From NCBI RefSeq assembly GCF_038069655.2, contig NZ_CP150951.2, positions 1,116,001-1,180,000 on the forward strand: a DNA stretch of 64,000 bases. The letters are read 5' to 3'. This DNA is from Yoonia sp. BS5-3 (GTDB lineage Bacteria; Pseudomonadota; Alphaproteobacteria; Rhodobacterales; Rhodobacteraceae). The translations under genes were made by a program, and so were the position numbers. The notes below the pieces were generated by a model. The model saw only the letters and a list, made by a program, of their open reading frames with translations, did no database searches and was not told where the DNA came from. Positions 49,947 to 59,076 of this stretch are shown one piece after another (the first letter of the stretch is position 1; each line of letters begins with the position of its first letter).

Positions 49947-50226
49947 AAAGCCCTGTGTGTTTTTCCGCCAAGGCTTGACAGGTGCAAGAATTCGGCATTT
50001 GGTATTCCAAATAACGCTTGGTCCAAGATTCAAGGGCCGGGCATATCATGGGAGGAACGCGGGGCTCTCGCCCCGAAACTGGCGCTTTGCCGGGGCTATT
50101 GGATCATCCAATTGCGACAATCTAGCCGCCAGATTTCAAAAAAGACCACGTCGCATTTTATCACCCAAAATATCGTTTTCGGGTGCCCGGCACATCGATT
50201 GTAAGGGCTATAAGGGAGGAACCAAT
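49947..50226. promoter_or_regulatory. 280-bp leader upstream of the TRAP operon
   Basis: Contains TTGACA (49975-49980), a likely -35 element, followed 16 bp later by the operator at 49997-50012. The rest of the leader up to the strong AAGGGAGGA Shine-Dalgarno (about 50212-50220) is unusually long for this genome but shows no clear hairpin, riboswitch or ORF. Confidence 0.45.
49997..50012. promoter_or_regulatory. operator site 1 of the sugar-acid regulon
   Basis: ATTTGGTATTCCAAAT has perfect 6-bp arms around TATT. It matches site 2 (58992-59007) at 15 of 16 positions. TGGTATNCCA-like palindromes are typical of GntR/FCD regulators, and such a gene is in the same cluster at 60331. The site lies just downstream of a TTGACA box, where binding would block RNA polymerase. 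Confidence 0.72.
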
Positions 50227-51240
50227 ATGCTCAACACTATCACAAGGACCGTGACCGCTGGTCTGGCCGCGCTGACGCTGACAACAGCCGCTGCTGCCCA
50301 ACAAACGAACCTGCGTATTCAAACACATTTCTCGACCGAAACCCTGTCTGGCCAGATGGCTGCCGAGTTTGTCGATGATGTGCAGACCATGTCGAATGGC
50401 GAAATCCAGATTGAAATGTTCTATTCCGGCTCGGTTGTGAACGCGACCGAGACGTTTGATGCCGCTGTGACCGGTATTCTTGATTGCGACATGACTGGCG
50501 GTGCCTATCAGGTTGGCAAAAACCCCGCATTCCAGTTTGCAGGTGATCTGAACGGCGCCTATTCCAACCCCTATCAGATGTATGCCTGGATGCTGCATGG
50601 CGGCGGTTATGACGCTATTAACGCCCTTTATAATCCCCAAGGCATGGAGTTCGTCGGTTGGTGGATTCCGGGGCCTGAATCGCTTTCATCAACAGCGCCC
50701 CTTGGCGGTGTTTCTGATCTGGAGGGCTGGAAGTTTCGTGCCCCTCCGGGTGTGATTACGATGATCTTTGAAAAGCTGGGTGCCTCGCCCATCGTGATGG
50801 ATTTCAACGAGATCTTCACCGCCCTGGAAACAGGTATCATTGATGGTGCCGATGCATCCAACCTGCCCAACAATGTTGGTCTGGGTCTGTATGATATCGC
50901 CACCCATGCCAATTATCCCGGCTTCCATTCCATGCCTGCAGATCACCTTGCCTGCCGCAAGGATGTTTGGGACGGCATGCCAGAGCATCACCGTGCCATC
51001 ATGCGTGTGGCCATGCAGGCCCTTGGTCTGAAAAACACCACTGTTCAGGAAATCGCATCTGCCGAAGCTGCCAATGATTTACGTAATCAAGGCGTGACCC
51101 TGCACACTTGGTCGGATGCCGATATGCAGACCTACCGCAATGCGGTCGCCGAATCTTGGGATGAATACGCCACCACCCCCGAGTCCAAATCATTGCTGGA
51201 AAGCCATCTGTCCTTCTTGCAAAGCATTGGCGCCCTGTAG
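50227..51240 (+). CDS. TRAP transporter substrate-binding protein (DctP family)
   Basis: A 337-residue periplasmic protein with signal peptide MLNTITRTVTAGLAALTLTT ending AAAAQQ. The ATG at 50227 has AAGGGAGGA upstream; the frame continues 5' but without coding character. DctP features: IQTHFSTETLSGQMAAEFVDDVQTMSNGEIQIEMFYSGSVVNATETFDAV-type N-terminus and WKFRAPPGVITMIFEKLGASPIVMDFNEIFTALETGIIDGAD (conserved Arg for carboxylate binding). The ligand is probably a sugar acid, given the neighbours. Confidence 0.9.
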   Translation: MLNTITRTVTAGLAALTLTTAAAAQQTNLRIQTHFSTETLSGQMAAEFVDDVQTMSNGEIQIEMFYSGSVVNATETFDAAVTGILDCDMTGGAYQVGKNPAFQFAGDLNGAYSNPYQMYAWMLHGGGYDAINALYNPQGMEFVGWWIPGPESLSSTAPLGGVSDLEGWKFRAPPGVITMIFEKLGASPIVMDFNEIFTALETGIIDGADASNLPNNVGLGLYDIATHANYPGFHSMPADHLACRKDVWDGMPEHHRAIMRVAMQALGLKNTTVQEIASAEAANDLRNQGVTLHTWSDADMQTYRNAVAESWDEYATTPESKSLLESHLSFLQSIGAL

Positions 51241-51337
51241 CGTTGCATTGATCTGGTGATCCAATGAAGGCGGCGGTTCATTCCGCCGCCATTCTTCAAC
51301 GGACGGCCCGCAGCAAATCGCCGGTTGGGAGAGGAAC

Positions 51338-52186
51338 ATGAGCAGACAGTCAGGCCATTTGTTGGATTGGATCGTTCCCGTCTTTTTTGTCATTTGCGCA
51401 GGCTGGACCGTATGGCACCTGCCCGCCTTTCTGCTGGATTTCGTCAGCTACGAAAACGAAAGCAAGGCCATCCAGATCCAGGATTATTTTGATCGCAAAC
51501 AGATCACGCCGGGCATTGCCGGTCTGGGCGGCGGCAATGTTGATGTTGTCGACTGGATCGCCCTGATCCTGATGCCCATCACCTTTGTCATCGGCGTTTG
51601 CACGGTTGTTCCCAATCAGATGGAATTTCAGCAACACAGCAAGTTTGACCAGATCGCCATGTTCATCGGCCGTATCACCATGATCCTGATCATCCTGATG
51701 ACCGGTGTCATGCTATATGAGGTCTTTGTCCGCTATGCCATCGAGGCCCCCACCCTATGGGCCAATGAGCTGACGCTTTGGATTGCGGGGTTCATTTTCA
51801 TGCTGTCGGGTGTCTATGGCATGCAGCAACGCTCGCATATCCGCATATTCATTCTGTACGAAGTATTGCCCCGCTGGGGCCAGCATATCTGCGATGTCTT
51901 ATCCGTTTTGCTGTTATGGTTCTTCACCGCCTGCCTGCTTTATGGCAGTTACCATCAGGTTTTTGTCGGCAAGTTCTATAATTGGCAGACCTTTGGCACC
52001 GCCTTTGACCCGCCGCTACCTGCCACTATTCAACCGATCATCCTGATCTCAATCACGCTGGTCAGCATTCAAGCCTTCATAAACCTGATTGCCGACTGGA
52101 ATCGCGATCCATCCGCATTGGCCGACAAGGATGTCGTTGACGCGGAAGAGCTTGAAGCCCTCAAGAAAAGCGTAGGAGACAGCTGA
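51338..52186 (+). CDS. TRAP transporter small permease (DctQ family), extended
   Basis: A 282-residue membrane protein, well above the usual 160-200 for DctQ. The DctQ core (ITMILIILMTGVMLYEVFVRYAIEAPTLWANELTLWIAGFIFMLSGVYGMQQRSHIRI) begins near residue 105. The first 100 residues add two membrane segments and a soluble loop. A GAGAGG Shine-Dalgarno precedes the ATG. The C-terminus is acidic. Its stop overlaps the next ATG (TGATG). Confidence 0.87.
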   Translation: MSRQSGHLLDWIVPVFFVICAGWTVWHLPAFLLDFVSYENESKAIQIQDYFDRKQITPGIAGLGGGNVDVVDWIALILMPITFVIGVCTVVPNQMEFQQHSKFDQIAMFIGRITMILIILMTGVMLYEVFVRYAIEAPTLWANELTLWIAGFIFMLSGVYGMQQRSHIRIFILYEVLPRWGQHICDVLSVLLLWFFTACLLYGSYHQVFVGKFYNWQTFGTAFDPPLPATIQPIILISITLVSIQAFINLIADWNRDPSALADKDVVDAEELEALKKSVGDS

Positions 52187-53814
52187 TGGATCCCGCAACT
52201 ATTTCGATTGTTCTTGTCTTGGGTCTGATTGTCCTTTTGGCGATTGGTATGCCGCTGGGCATCGCTTCGGCGGTCATGGCTGCCGTTGTCATGATCATGA
52301 AATTCGAGCCCACGCTTTTGACCAACCCCATGAACTTTGGCGAGGGTATGTTAACCAGCAGACCCGGCACGGGGCCGCTATACATTCTAACCCAGAAGGT
52401 CTTTGACCTAATCACCGCCTATGTGCTGATTTCCGTGCCTTTATTTATTTTCATGGCCGCCTTGCTGGAGCGCTCGGGCATTGCAAAACAGATGTATGAC
52501 AGTCTGGATTTCTGGCTAAGCCGCGTGCGCGGCGGTGTTGCCATTGTCACCTCGCTGATGGCTGTTTTGATGGCCGCAATGTCCGGTATCATTGGCGGCG
52601 AAGTTGTTCTGCTTGGCCTGATTGCCCTGCCGCAGATGCTGCGCCTTGGCTATAATCAGAACCTTGCGATCGGAACGATTTGCGCGTCAGGCTCGCTTGG
52701 TACGATGATCCCCCCTTCTATTGTGCTGATCATCTATGGTCTGATCACTGAGACATCGATCAAGGCCCTTTTTACAGGCGCGTTCCTGCCCGGCTTTATG
52801 CTGGCCAGTTTCATCATCATTTATATCATCATCCGCACCCAGCTTGACCCATCGCAGGCCCCGCTGCCCGAACCCGCTGATGATGATCCGCCCAATGGTC
52901 AAAAGATCATGATGTTCGTCGGCTTCATCGCCACCCTTGTGGCAGGGATCACGGGCATCCTGCTGCTGCGTTTGGGGTTTCTGAGCCTGACCGGCCGGAA
53001 TGTGCCCGGCGGCAACAGGTTTGAGCCCCCAAGTTTGGGTATGCCCGAGGATTTACCGATGCTTATCGGCATTCTGGCTGGCTGTCTGATCGTCATGTTT
53101 GTTCTGATCGGCAAACATCGCACCAAAGAGGGCTGGCGCCACGGCAAGGGGCTGGTCCCGCCATTTTCGGTTATCGGCATTGTTCTTGGCTCAATCTATG
53201 GCGGCGTCACGGGTATCACCGAAGCGGCTGGCCTGGGCGCACTGGCGGTCTTTGTCATTGCCGTTTTCCGCGGCACGGCATCGGTTGAACTGGTCTGGAC
53301 CAGCCTGATGCGTACCTTGCGGTCAACCGGCACCATCATTTGGGTCACCGTCGGCGCCGCTGCCTTGGCCGGCGCTTATACGTTGGCGGGCGGTCCAGCC
53401 TATATCGCCCAGACGATTGTTGGCGCAGAGATGCATGCCATGGTCGTCATCTTGATCATGATGCTCATCCTGCTTTTCATGGGTGCTTTTATGGATTGGG
53501 TTGGGATTGTTCTGCTGATTATCCCGGTCTTTCTGCCCATCGTTCAGAACCTCCCGATTGAGGATATCGGGTTCATCGGTCAGCTTGATCCCCGCCATGT
53601 CGCGATTTGGTTTGGTGTCCTGTTCTGCATGAATATGCAGGTCAGTTTCCTGTCCCCCCCATTTGGTCCGGCGGCATTCTATCTGAAATCAGTCGCCCCC
53701 GCCCATATTTCGCTAACCGATATTTTCCGCGGCTTTCTGCCCTTCATTGGTGTCCAGCTGCTTGCCCTGTCGGTATTGCTGATCTGGCCGAATATCGTGA
53801 CTATCCTGCTATGA
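52186..53814 (+). CDS. TRAP transporter large permease (DctM family), extended
   Basis: A 542-residue membrane protein against about 425-440 in common DctM. It has the core blocks (YVLISVPLFIFMAALLERSGIAKQMYDSLDFWLSRVRGGVAIVTSLMAVLMAAMSG and GTICASGSLGTMIPPSIVLIIYG), then an inserted stretch of about 100 residues with two membrane segments near 240-320, then the usual second half (GGVTGITEAAGLGALAVFV; MDWVGIVLLIIPVFLP). The size and insertion define the same atypical TRAP subtype as the long DctQ. Confidence 0.9.
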   Translation: MDPATISIVLVLGLIVLLAIGMPLGIASAVMAAVVMIMKFEPTLLTNPMNFGEGMLTSRPGTGPLYILTQKVFDLITAYVLISVPLFIFMAALLERSGIAKQMYDSLDFWLSRVRGGVAIVTSLMAVLMAAMSGIIGGEVVLLGLIALPQMLRLGYNQNLAIGTICASGSLGTMIPPSIVLIIYGLITETSIKALFTGAFLPGFMLASFIIIYIIIRTQLDPSQAPLPEPADDDPPNGQKIMMFVGFIATLVAGITGILLLRLGFLSLTGRNVPGGNRFEPPSLGMPEDLPMLIGILAGCLIVMFVLIGKHRTKEGWRHGKGLVPPFSVIGIVLGSIYGGVTGITEAAGLGALAVFVIAVFRGTASVELVWTSLMRTLRSTGTIIWVTVGAAALAGAYTLAGGPAYIAQTIVGAEMHAMVVILIMMLILLFMGAFMDWVGIVLLIIPVFLPIVQNLPIEDIGFIGQLDPRHVAIWFGVLFCMNMQVSFLSPPFGPAAFYLKSVAPAHISLTDIFRGFLPFIGVQLLALSVLLIWPNIVTILL

Positions 53815-53839
53815 TCCGCCGCGCCAAGGATAGGCCCGC

Positions 53840-55330
53840 ATGAAGACCGTCCGGCTTGCAGCTGCGGATAATGTCGTCACGGCTATCCAACCGCTTGAGA
53901 AAGGCGAGGCGGGCGCGATCCAATTGGTCCCGCGCGGTCACAAGATGGCCACCCAGTCGATCCCAAAGGGCACCCCAGTGCGGAAATATGCGCAGATCAT
54001 TGGCTATGCTGCGCAGGATATCCCCGAGGGCGCGCATGTGCATTCCCATAACCTGGCCTTCCGTGCCGTCGATGTGGCCTATGAATTTGCCACCAACCTA
54101 AAGCCGCCCCCCGCGCCCAGCGCCACCCGCAGCTTTCGGGGGTACAAGCGCCCCACCGGCCGTGTCGGCACCCGGAATTATCTGGCCATTCTGACCAGCG
54201 TGAACTGCTCGGCCACAGCCGCCCGCATGATTGCGGCCCATTTCACACCCGCGCTGCTGGCCGCCTACCCAAATGTTGATGGCGTTGTGGCCTTTGTCCA
54301 CGGAACCGGTTGCGGCATGGCCAGTGCTGGTGATGGGTTTGAGGCTTTGCAGCGCGTTATGTGGGGCTATGCCCGCAACCCTAATGTCGGCGGCGTGCTG
54401 ATGGCTGGCCTTGGTTGCGAAGTAAACCAGATTGATTGGCTGATCGAAGCCTATGGCCTTGAACCTGGACCCCTGTTTCAATCGATGAATATCCAGGATG
54501 TTGGCGGGCTTGAGAAAACCATTGCGCTGGGCATTCGCAAGGTCAAAGAGATGTTGCCTCATGTGAACGCCTTCCACCGCGAAGAGGCCTCTGCCGCGGA
54601 GCTGATGGTCGCATTGCAATGTGGCGGCTCGGATGCTTGGTCGGGTGTCACTGCGAACCCTGCTGTTGGCTATGCTTGTGATCTATTGGTCGCCCAGGGT
54701 GGCACCGGCGTGCTGGCCGAGACCCCGGAAATCTATGGTGCCGAGCATCTTTTGACCGCGCGCGCCATCAACCGGCAGACCGGCGAAAAACTGTTAGGTT
54801 TGATTGATTGGTGGGAGGACTATGTCGCCCGCAATCATGGCAGCATGGACAACAACCCATCACATGGCAACAAGAAGGGCGGTCTGACGACGATCCTGGA
54901 AAAGTCATTGGGTGCTGCGGCCAAAGGTGGCACGACCCCGTTGACCGGTGTTTACAAATACGCCGAGCCCGTCACGGCAAAGGGCTTTACCTTTATGGAC
55001 AGCCCCGGCTTTGACGCCGTTTCGGTCACCGGTCAAATCGCCAGCGGCTGCAATCTGGTCTGTTTTACCACCGGTCGCGGGTCCGCCTTTGGTGCCAAGC
55101 CCAGCCCATCGATGAAAGTGGCCACCAATACACAGATGTATAACCGTCTGGCCGCTGACATGGATATCAATGCCGGTACGATCCTGTCAGACGGTCAAAG
55201 CGTTGAAGAGGTTGGTCATCAGATCTTTGAGATGTGGCTGGACATGGCATCTGGCGCGATGTCCAAATCCGAGGCACAAGGATTGGGCGATTTTGAGTTT
55301 GTGCCCTGGCAAATCGGGGCGGTCATGTGA
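53840..55330 (+). CDS. UxaA-family sugar-acid dehydratase (altronate/galactarate dehydratase type)
   Basis: A 496-residue enzyme: N-terminal SAF-like domain (about 1-95; GHKMATQSIPKGTPVRKYAQIIGYA) fused to the UxaA/GarD catalytic domain (GYKRPTGRVGTRNYLAILTSVNCSATAARMIAAHF; FVHGTGCGMA; GLGCEVNQIDWL; ALQCGGSDAWSGVTANPAVGYA; FMDSPGFDAVSVTGQIASGCNLVCFTTGRGS). Family enzymes dehydrate D-altronate, galactarate or related acids using iron or manganese. Substrate in this cluster is not determined. It follows the transporter by 25 bp. Confidence 0.88.
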   Translation: MKTVRLAAADNVVTAIQPLEKGEAGAIQLVPRGHKMATQSIPKGTPVRKYAQIIGYAAQDIPEGAHVHSHNLAFRAVDVAYEFATNLKPPPAPSATRSFRGYKRPTGRVGTRNYLAILTSVNCSATAARMIAAHFTPALLAAYPNVDGVVAFVHGTGCGMASAGDGFEALQRVMWGYARNPNVGGVLMAGLGCEVNQIDWLIEAYGLEPGPLFQSMNIQDVGGLEKTIALGIRKVKEMLPHVNAFHREEASAAELMVALQCGGSDAWSGVTANPAVGYACDLLVAQGGTGVLAETPEIYGAEHLLTARAINRQTGEKLLGLIDWWEDYVARNHGSMDNNPSHGNKKGGLTTILEKSLGAAAKGGTTPLTGVYKYAEPVTAKGFTFMDSPGFDAVSVTGQIASGCNLVCFTTGRGSAFGAKPSPSMKVATNTQMYNRLAADMDINAGTILSDGQSVEEVGHQIFEMWLDMASGAMSKSEAQGLGDFEFVPWQIGAVM

Positions 55331-55433
55331 TGTTGCAGCATCTGATCATTCGCATTGCACATCATGCGCGCATTCGCGTATGCGGCCCAATGCGCCGGGC
55401 AGATTGCGGCGAAACAGAAAGGGAAATTTCAGA

Positions 55434-56312
55434 ATGAAAATCGGATTTATCGGCCTGGGTCTTATGGGCCGCGCCATGGTCGAATGTTTGCAAAAAGCAG
55501 GTCACGACCTTGTTGTTATGGGTAACCGGGATCGCACCGGTGTCGAACAGGCGCTTGCACGCGGTGCCGAAGAAGCAACATCCCTGACTGCGCTGACCCA
55601 AAATGTTGAAACCGTCATGATCTGCGTCAGCAATTCGGACCAGGTGGAGACCCTTGTTTTGGGTGATGGCGGTATCTTATCTGCCGTATCAGCGGGCCAA
55701 GTTGTTTTGGATTTCGGCACTTCATTGCCTGCATCCACAAAGAAAATCGGTGCCGCCCTGGCAGAAAAAGGCGCCCATTACATGGATTGCCCTTTGGGCC
55801 GCACCCCAGCCCAGGCTGTTGATGGCCTTTTGAATATCATGGTTGGCGGGACCGATGAAAGCTTTGCCAAAGCAAAACCCTTGCTTGAGCAGTTGGGCGA
55901 GAATGTTTTTCACCTTGGTCCTTTGGGCGCGGGCAACACCATCAAGCTGCTGAATAACTATATCGGCATGACCTTTGTGGCCACCGTAGCCGAGGCCTAT
56001 GTCGCGGCTGATGCTGCCGGTCTTTCCCGCAAGTCGGTTTACGACGTTGTCGGCTCTGGCCCGATCCATTCGACCATGCTGGATATGGTCAGCGCTTATA
56101 TGGTCGATGGCAAAAAGACGATGGAATTCTCTGTTGCCAATGCCAGCAAAGACCTTGGTTATTTCCGGCAGATGGCCAGTGATCTGGGGCTGGAAAATCG
56201 GATGTCCGCCCCTTCGGCTGCGATGTTTGCCGCCGCCACCGAAAGTGGGACAGGCGACGAGCTGGTGCCCCAGCTTATCGATTGGGTCAGCGCGCAGGTC
56301 AAAGACGCCTGA
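55434..56312 (+). CDS. 3-hydroxyisobutyrate/tartronate-semialdehyde reductase family protein (GarR-like)
   Basis: A 292-residue beta-hydroxyacid dehydrogenase. The start at 55434 (MKIGFIGLGLMGRAM) has AAAGGGA upstream; the open frame further 5' lies over the UxaA gene end. Motifs: GFIGLGLMG cofactor loop, LDFGTSLPASTKKIG substrate block, and GPLGAGNTIKLLNNYIG with the catalytic Lys. GarR relatives reduce tartronate semialdehyde to glycerate in galactarate breakdown, which fits a UxaA/GarD-type dehydratase upstream. Confidence 0.86.
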   Translation: MKIGFIGLGLMGRAMVECLQKAGHDLVVMGNRDRTGVEQALARGAEEATSLTALTQNVETVMICVSNSDQVETLVLGDGGILSAVSAGQVVLDFGTSLPASTKKIGAALAEKGAHYMDCPLGRTPAQAVDGLLNIMVGGTDESFAKAKPLLEQLGENVFHLGPLGAGNTIKLLNNYIGMTFVATVAEAYVAADAAGLSRKSVYDVVGSGPIHSTMLDMVSAYMVDGKKTMEFSVANASKDLGYFRQMASDLGLENRMSAPSAAMFAAATESGTGDELVPQLIDWVSAQVKDA

Positions 56313-56319
56313 TCTGACC

Positions 56320-57207
56320 GTGGCTGCTATTCTGCCACGCGAGGAAAAAACGGCGGCGGGGGTGATCCTGATGATCATTGCTGTCGCCTTATTCATTTGC
56401 GTCGATACATCGGCGAAATGGTTGATCCTAGGGGGCATGGCCCCGATACAGGCAGCCTTTGCCCGTTATGCCGGGCATTTTGTTTATGCAGTGCTGTTCT
56501 TTTGGCCCAGTGAGGGCCGATCAGTCTTTTCCACCGCACGCCCTTTTGTTCAAATAGCGCGATCATTGGCGCTGCTTGGTTCAACTGTTTTGAATTTCTT
56601 TGCGTTGAGCCAATTACCTATCACCGTCACCACGACAATTATGTTTTCGATGCCCATCATCATCACTGTTCTGGCCATCCCGATATTGGGTGAGCGCGTG
56701 GGTCTACGCCGCTTTAGTGCCGTTTGCGTGGGCTTTTGTGGCGTGATTGTTGTCACCCAGCCATGGGGCGCCCAATGGCATCCTGCCATGCTATATTCGC
56801 TGGGAGCCGTCAGCTCTGCTGCGATCTATTTCATAATGACGCGCTTGTTGGCCGGGCAAGCCAGTAATGCGACGATGCAAATCTGGTCATCGGGCATTCC
56901 GACCGCTTTGTTGCTGCCCTTTGCAACCGCCCAGTGGGTTTGGCCCGAAACCGCGCTGGGGTGGTCCGTTTTCTTGGGCATCGGGATGTTTGGGCTTATC
57001 AGCCATATGCTGGCAACGATGGCCCACCGCTATGCCGAGGCTGCGTTGCTGTCACCTGTCGTGTATTGCCAGATCCTATTTGCCGCTGTCGCTGGGATCG
57101 TTGCATTTGATACGTGGCCCACGGTCTATACCTTGCTGGGCGGCCTGATCATCATTGGATCAGGCCTTTACATCTGGTTGCGCGAGCGCAAATTGGCCGC
57201 TCTCTAG
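56320..57207 (+). CDS. DMT-superfamily transporter (EamA family)
   Basis: A 295-residue protein with about ten membrane segments. A GTG at 56320, seven bases after the garR-like stop, starts VAAILPREEKTAAGVILMIIAV; the Shine-Dalgarno is weak and the reading frame is open further upstream over another gene. EamA repeats are visible (second half: HRYAEAALLSPVVYCQILFAAVAGIVAF). It closes the plus-strand TRAP operon and converges with the SDR gene, overlapping it by four bases. Confidence 0.82.
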   Translation: MAAILPREEKTAAGVILMIIAVALFICVDTSAKWLILGGMAPIQAAFARYAGHFVYAVLFFWPSEGRSVFSTARPFVQIARSLALLGSTVLNFFALSQLPITVTTTIMFSMPIIITVLAIPILGERVGLRRFSAVCVGFCGVIVVTQPWGAQWHPAMLYSLGAVSSAAIYFIMTRLLAGQASNATMQIWSSGIPTALLLPFATAQWVWPETALGWSVFLGIGMFGLISHMLATMAHRYAEAALLSPVVYCQILFAAVAGIVAFDTWPTVYTLLGGLIIIGSGLYIWLRERKLAAL

Positions 57208-57941
57208 CCCCGGCCGATATAGGGCATCGCGCTGGCCATGACGGTCATGAATTGCACATTCGCCTCAAGCGGCAATTCGGCCATATGCAGCACTGATGAC
57301 GCGACATGATCGGCGTCCATCACGGGTTCCACCGCGATGGCCCCATCTGCCTGCGGCACCCCTTGTGTCATCTTCACCGCCATATCCGTGAGCGCGTTGC
57401 CAATATCGATCTGCCCACATGCGATATTATAGGCTCGCCCATCGAGTGAAAGTGACCGGGTCAGCCCCGTGATCGCGTGTTTAGACGCCGTATAGGCCGC
57501 CGATCCATATCGCGGCATATGTGCCGAGATTGAGCCGTTATTGATGATCCGTCCCCCTTGCGGATCTTGCGCGCGCATCAGCCCAAACGCCGTTCGCGCA
57601 CAGATGAACGACCCGGTCACGTTGATATCGATCAGGTTCCGCCAGGCAGCAACATCAATGTCATCAACTGTTGCCGTATCCAGTGTCACCCCGGCGTTGT
57701 TAAAAAGCACATCAAGCCGCCCCCAATCCTGCACTGCCGCTGCAAAAACCGTGTCGATCTGCTTTTCATCCGTCACGTCACAAGGCATCGCCCGCGCGTT
57801 TACATATGTCGCCGCCATTTCTTCGAGCGGTTCAACTTTCCGCCCTACAAGCCCGACTTTCCACCCTGCGTTCAGAAAAGCCTCTGCCGTCTTTTTGCCG
57901 ATCCCACGGCCCGCGCCGGTGATGATAATCGTCTTTTTCAT
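57204..57941 (-). CDS. short-chain dehydrogenase/reductase (SDR)
   Basis: A 245-residue SDR. The ATG at 57941 (MKKTIIITGAGRGIGKKTAEAFL) has AGGAGAAGG upstream. Motifs: TGAGRGIG, NNAG, NNGSIS with catalytic Ser and YTASK. It is second in a two-gene minus-strand unit with the 2-hydroxyacid dehydrogenase (37 bp gap). It probably oxidises or reduces a carbon of the sugar acid taken up by the TRAP system. Confidence 0.88.
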   Translation of the reverse strand: MKKTIIITGAGRGIGKKTAEAFLNAGWKVGLVGRKVEPLEEMAATYVNARAMPCDVTDEKQIDTVFAAAVQDWGRLDVLFNNAGVTLDTATVDDIDVAAWRNLIDINVTGSFICARTAFGLMRAQDPQGGRIINNGSISAHMPRYGSAAYTASKHAITGLTRSLSLDGRAYNIACGQIDIGNALTDMAVKMTQGVPQADGAIAVEPVMDADHVASSVLHMAELPLEANVQFMTVMASAMPYIGRG

Positions 57942-57978
57942 TGCCTTCTCCTGCTTGGTTGGCCTGCGCGTTTTGCAC

Positions 57979-58917
57979 CTAGTTAACCGGGGTAACCAGC
58001 GGTGCCCCATTTAGGAATGCGCTGATATTGTCCCGTTGCAAAGCCGCCATCGCCGCCCGTGTTTCGACCGTTCCTGAGCCTTGATGTGGTTGCAGCACGA
58101 CATTGTCCAATGCGTAAAACCGCGGGTCTATCTGCGGTTCGTTGTCAAAGACATCCAGCGCCGCCCCGTTGATCGTGCCGGTCTCTAACGCCGTAAAAAG
58201 CGCGGCTTCGTCAACAGTACTGCCCCGCGAGATATTGACCAGCACACCGTTTTCGCCAAGCGCAGACAGCACGTCGGCCGAGACCATCCTTTGGGTTTCC
58301 GCCCCCCCGACCAGTGCCACCACAAGGTAGTCAACCGCACCTGCCAAAGCGACCGGGTCATCGTGGTAGATGTAGCCTAGCGTATCTTTTTCACTGCGCG
58401 ACCAGTAGTGGATATCCATCTTGAACGCCTCCAGTCGCACCGCGATTTCACGCCCGATCCGCCCCAATCCAAGGATACCGGCGGTGCTGCCGCTGACTTT
58501 GCGGTTCAGCGCGAAGGCCCCTTTCCCCGCCCAATGCCCCGACCGCATCCAGCTGCTTGCCTGCGCCATCTGCCGTCCATGCATCAGGATCATGCCGACC
58601 GCCAGATCAGCCACATCATCATTGAGTACATCGGGCGTATTCGTGATCTTGATCCCATTATGCGTCGCCACCGCCACATCAATCGCATCGTAGCCGACAC
58701 CGTAATTTGCAATGATCCCAAGCGCGGGCAGTTGCGCCATCGCATCTGGTCCAAAGGGGTGATGACCCTTATAGGCCACCGCCTTGATCTGGTCGCGCAA
58801 GGCCGCGTCCAATGTCCCGATCTGGGTCGGGTCGTCCAGAAAAAGTGGTGCAAATTCGCTTTCAAGCTTTTGCGTTTCATCAGGCGTGTAGTTCCCGATG
58901 GCAAGCGTTTGGGTCAT
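57979..58917 (-). CDS. D-2-hydroxyacid dehydrogenase (GhrB/hydroxypyruvate reductase-like)
   Basis: A 312-residue NAD(P)-dependent enzyme: GILGLGRIGREIA cofactor motif, catalytic Arg in NISRGSTVDEAAL, Glu in DVFDNEPQI and His in VLQPHQGSGT. The NYGVGYDAIDVAVATHNGIKITNTPDVLNDDVADLAVGMIL stretch is standard for the glyoxylate/hydroxypyruvate reductase branch. It could reduce a 2-keto-acid (for example hydroxypyruvate) formed from the sugar acid. Its promoter region carries operator site 2. Confidence 0.88.
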   Translation of the reverse strand: MTQTLAIGNYTPDETQKLESEFAPLFLDDPTQIGTLDAALRDQIKAVAYKGHHPFGPDAMAQLPALGIIANYGVGYDAIDVAVATHNGIKITNTPDVLNDDVADLAVGMILMHGRQMAQASSWMRSGHWAGKGAFALNRKVSGSTAGILGLGRIGREIAVRLEAFKMDIHYWSRSEKDTLGYIYHDDPVALAGAVDYLVVALVGGAETQRMVSADVLSALGENGVLVNISRGSTVDEAALFTALETGTINGAALDVFDNEPQIDPRFYALDNVVLQPHQGSGTVETRAAMAALQRDNISAFLNGAPLVTPVN

Positions 58918-58991
58918 TTTTCCCTCATGTCAGCATCATGGTTTCATTCAGCGCGACCCTAGCCAGTGGCCGCGCCAATAGGAACTTCAAA

Positions 58992-59007
58992 ATTTGGTAT
59001 TCCAAAA
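58992..59007. promoter_or_regulatory. operator site 2 of the sugar-acid regulon
   Basis: ATTTGGTATTCCAAAA, with a perfect 14-bp core TTTGGTATTCCAAA (58993-59006), lies in the divergent region 75 bp before the 2-hydroxyacid dehydrogenase ATG and 70 bp before the MR/MLE GTG. It matches site 1 at 15 of 16 positions. One regulator could therefore control three transcription units. Confidence 0.75.
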
Positions 59008-59076
59008 ATGCGGTCCCTCTGGTAGCGTTTCTTGCATCTTGATCGCAGTTCAATGCGGCGGGTTTGGGAGGAATGC

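Noticed and set aside
49947-50226. Long TRAP leader considered as a riboswitch
   Set aside because: No conserved riboswitch core or strong terminator/anti-terminator pair could be identified by eye.
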